Shown here in pieces: positions 63,102 through 64,000 of a DNA stretch of 64,000 nt (the stretch's first letter is position 1; every line of letters begins with the position of its first letter). Position numbers and translations under genes: made by a program. The DNA lies in contig JBFXEJ010000001.1 in NCBI GenBank assembly GCA_050180235.1, positions 62,001-126,000 on the forward strand, given 5' to 3'. Under the pieces are notes generated by a model. It ran no database searches and was not told the DNA's origin. It saw only the letters and a list, made by a program, of their open reading frames with translations. The DNA is from JAABRU01 sp050180235. GTDB lineage: Bacteria > Desulfobacterota > Desulfobacteria > Desulfobacterales > Desulfococcaceae.

Positions 63102-63235
63102 GCCCATGCTTAAACTTATCGTGTGTATGAAATACAGAACAACCGGATTTTTTGGAAAAATCCGGTTTTTGAAACCCACAGATGCAAGGCTGACAGAATC
63201 CTATGCCCATGCTTAAACTTATTGTATGTATGAAA
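63102..63235. repeat. Duplicated start of the second etfB
   Basis: GCCCATGCTTAAACTTATCG at 63102 matches 63205 (GCCCATGCTTAAACTTATTG). The first copy leads into a 36-codon frame and a hairpin (63140-63170, ACCGGATTTTTT / AAAAATCCGGT), so only the second copy can start the real gene. Confidence 0.75.
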
Positions 63236-64000
63236 CAGGTTCCTCTGGTTTCCGAGCTTCCCTGGGATTCCCGCACCGGAACCCTGAAACGGGAACTGGC
63301 AGACGGCATGATGAATCCCGCGTGCAAACATGCTTTGGAAGCCGCGCTGGTACTGAAACTCCGTTACGGCGCGCATATCACTGCTCTGACTATGGGGCCG
63401 CCAATGGCAGAGGAAATCCTGCGGGAGGCTGCGGCTATGGGCGCGGATCGGGGCATTCTCCTGTCTGACAGGAGCATGGCCGGAGCCGATACGCTTATCA
63501 CCTCTTACACGCTGGCCTGCGCGATCCGCAAACAATGCCCGGATTTTGATCTGGTAATGTGCGGGTGCTATACCAGTGACAGCGAAACCGCGCAGGTCGG
63601 CCCCCAGCTTGCGGAAGAACTCCGTATTCCGGGAGTCGCGTATGTGGAAGATTTGGAACTCAAAGGCCGGACTTTGATAATGCAGCGGGAATCTGACGAT
63701 TTTCTGGAGACTCTGGAAATGGATCTGCCCGGTCTTGTCACCATCAGCACCCGGAAATTTGCGCCCCGTTATCCTTCTCTGGCCGGATTGCAGGAAGCAT
63801 TTGATCAGGCTGATATTGTCACACTCCGCGCTGAGGATGTGGATGCGGATCTTTCCGCTATTGGACTGAAAGCATCGCCCACAAAAATTCTGAAAGTATC
63901 CTCTCCCACAGCGGAAAATCGGAATATTGTACTCAAAGGAGCGGTCAAAAAAGTGGTGGATGATTTGTTTGATCAGTTTGGTGACAGACTCAGCGGTGCA
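63203..64000 (+). CDS. Second electron transfer flavoprotein beta subunit (3' end cut by window)
   Basis: Open to the window end with no stop. MPMLKLIVCMKQVPLVSELPWDS, MGADRGILLSDRSMAGADTLITSYTLACAIRK, MCGCYTSDSETAQVGPQLAEEL and ISTRKFAPRYPSLAGLQEA are ETF-beta landmarks. It is distinct from the etfB at 46582, having a C-rich MCGCYTSDS in place of LTGAQADDG. It probably belongs to another EtfAB pair, perhaps for a bifurcating dehydrogenase. ATG 63209 is an alternative start. Confidence 0.85.
   Translation, partial: MPMLKLIVCMKQVPLVSELPWDSRTGTLKRELADGMMNPACKHALEAALVLKLRYGAHITALTMGPPMAEEILREAAAMGADRGILLSDRSMAGADTLITSYTLACAIRKQCPDFDLVMCGCYTSDSETAQVGPQLAEELRIPGVAYVEDLELKGRTLIMQRESDDFLETLEMDLPGLVTISTRKFAPRYPSLAGLQEAFDQADIVTLRAEDVDADLSAIGLKASPTKILKVSSPTAENRNIVLKGAVKKVVDDLFDQFGDRLSGA

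Overview
The window looks like a chromosomal segment of a Gram-negative, strictly anaerobic, probably sulfate-reducing Desulfobacterota bacterium, perhaps a Desulfonema- or Desulfococcus-like relative. The taxonomic guess is inference. It rests on the mix of electron-transfer flavoprotein (Etf) genes with a membrane FeS oxidoreductase, acyl-CoA dehydrogenase and acyl-CoA synthetase, a split F0 operon (atpI-atpB-atpE without F1), a NapH-like polyferredoxin, a c-di-GMP-I riboswitch, many Rpn/DUF3782-type PD-(D/E)XK proteins, and very dense small palindromic repeats. No rRNA, tRNA or CRISPR array was seen.

Layout. 0-8.4 kb: 3' part of a DNA methyltransferase, a repeat-rich gap, then a plus-strand run of an AMIN/amidase_3 cell-wall hydrolase, a GalT-like protein, aquaporin, a DUF3108 protein and PyrK. 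8.5-10.3 kb: F0 ATP synthase genes ending in a clear terminator. 10.3-15.6 kb: a Cys-rich protein and a polyferredoxin (plus), convergent with a presenilin-like membrane protein and a radical SAM protein (minus). 15.6-21.3 kb (minus): outer-membrane protein, TolC-type efflux channel and a nuclease-methyltransferase fusion paralogous to the gene at the window start, separated by copies of a 142-bp palindromic element. 21.7-25.2 kb (minus): type II secretion genes gspF-G-H-I-J. 25.2-27.3 kb: repeats, an apparently orphan c-di-GMP riboswitch, a cyclase-family hydrolase and an intrinsic terminator in front of pabA. 27.3-34.0 kb (plus): pabA, a pabB-pabC fusion, an ankyrin/SH3 lipoprotein and a CHASE2 nucleotide cyclase. 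35.0-40.6 kb: a giant secreted C25-type protease with 14 propeller-like repeats and a dockerin-like end.

40.7-45.3 kb is an accessory island: a PIN toxin-antitoxin pair, a hicAB pair with a frameshift in each gene, an Rpn-like nuclease, an IS630-family insertion sequence and a DUF3782 nuclease-like protein. 45.6-52.1 kb is the fatty-acid/electron-transfer block: etfB-etfA and a membrane FeS oxidoreductase (minus), divergent from an acyl-CoA ligase (plus), with FadR-like palindromic operators between them. 52.2-55.1 kb holds broken RHS tip cassettes, each followed by a small membrane protein that may be its immunity protein. 55.4-64 kb: an SPFH/coiled-coil protein, an MFS transporter, an acyl-CoA dehydrogenase, an AAA-ATPase/nuclease fusion next to a beta-class DNA methyltransferase, and the start of a second, divergent etfB that runs off the window.

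Functionally, the acyl-CoA ligase, acyl-CoA dehydrogenase, EtfAB and the FeS oxidoreductase form a plausible route for electrons from fatty-acid oxidation into menaquinone. The c-ring carries the residues of Na+-binding rings. At least three kinds of DNA methyltransferase gene, nuclease-like proteins and toxin-antitoxin remnants make much of the rest a defence/mobile-DNA landscape.
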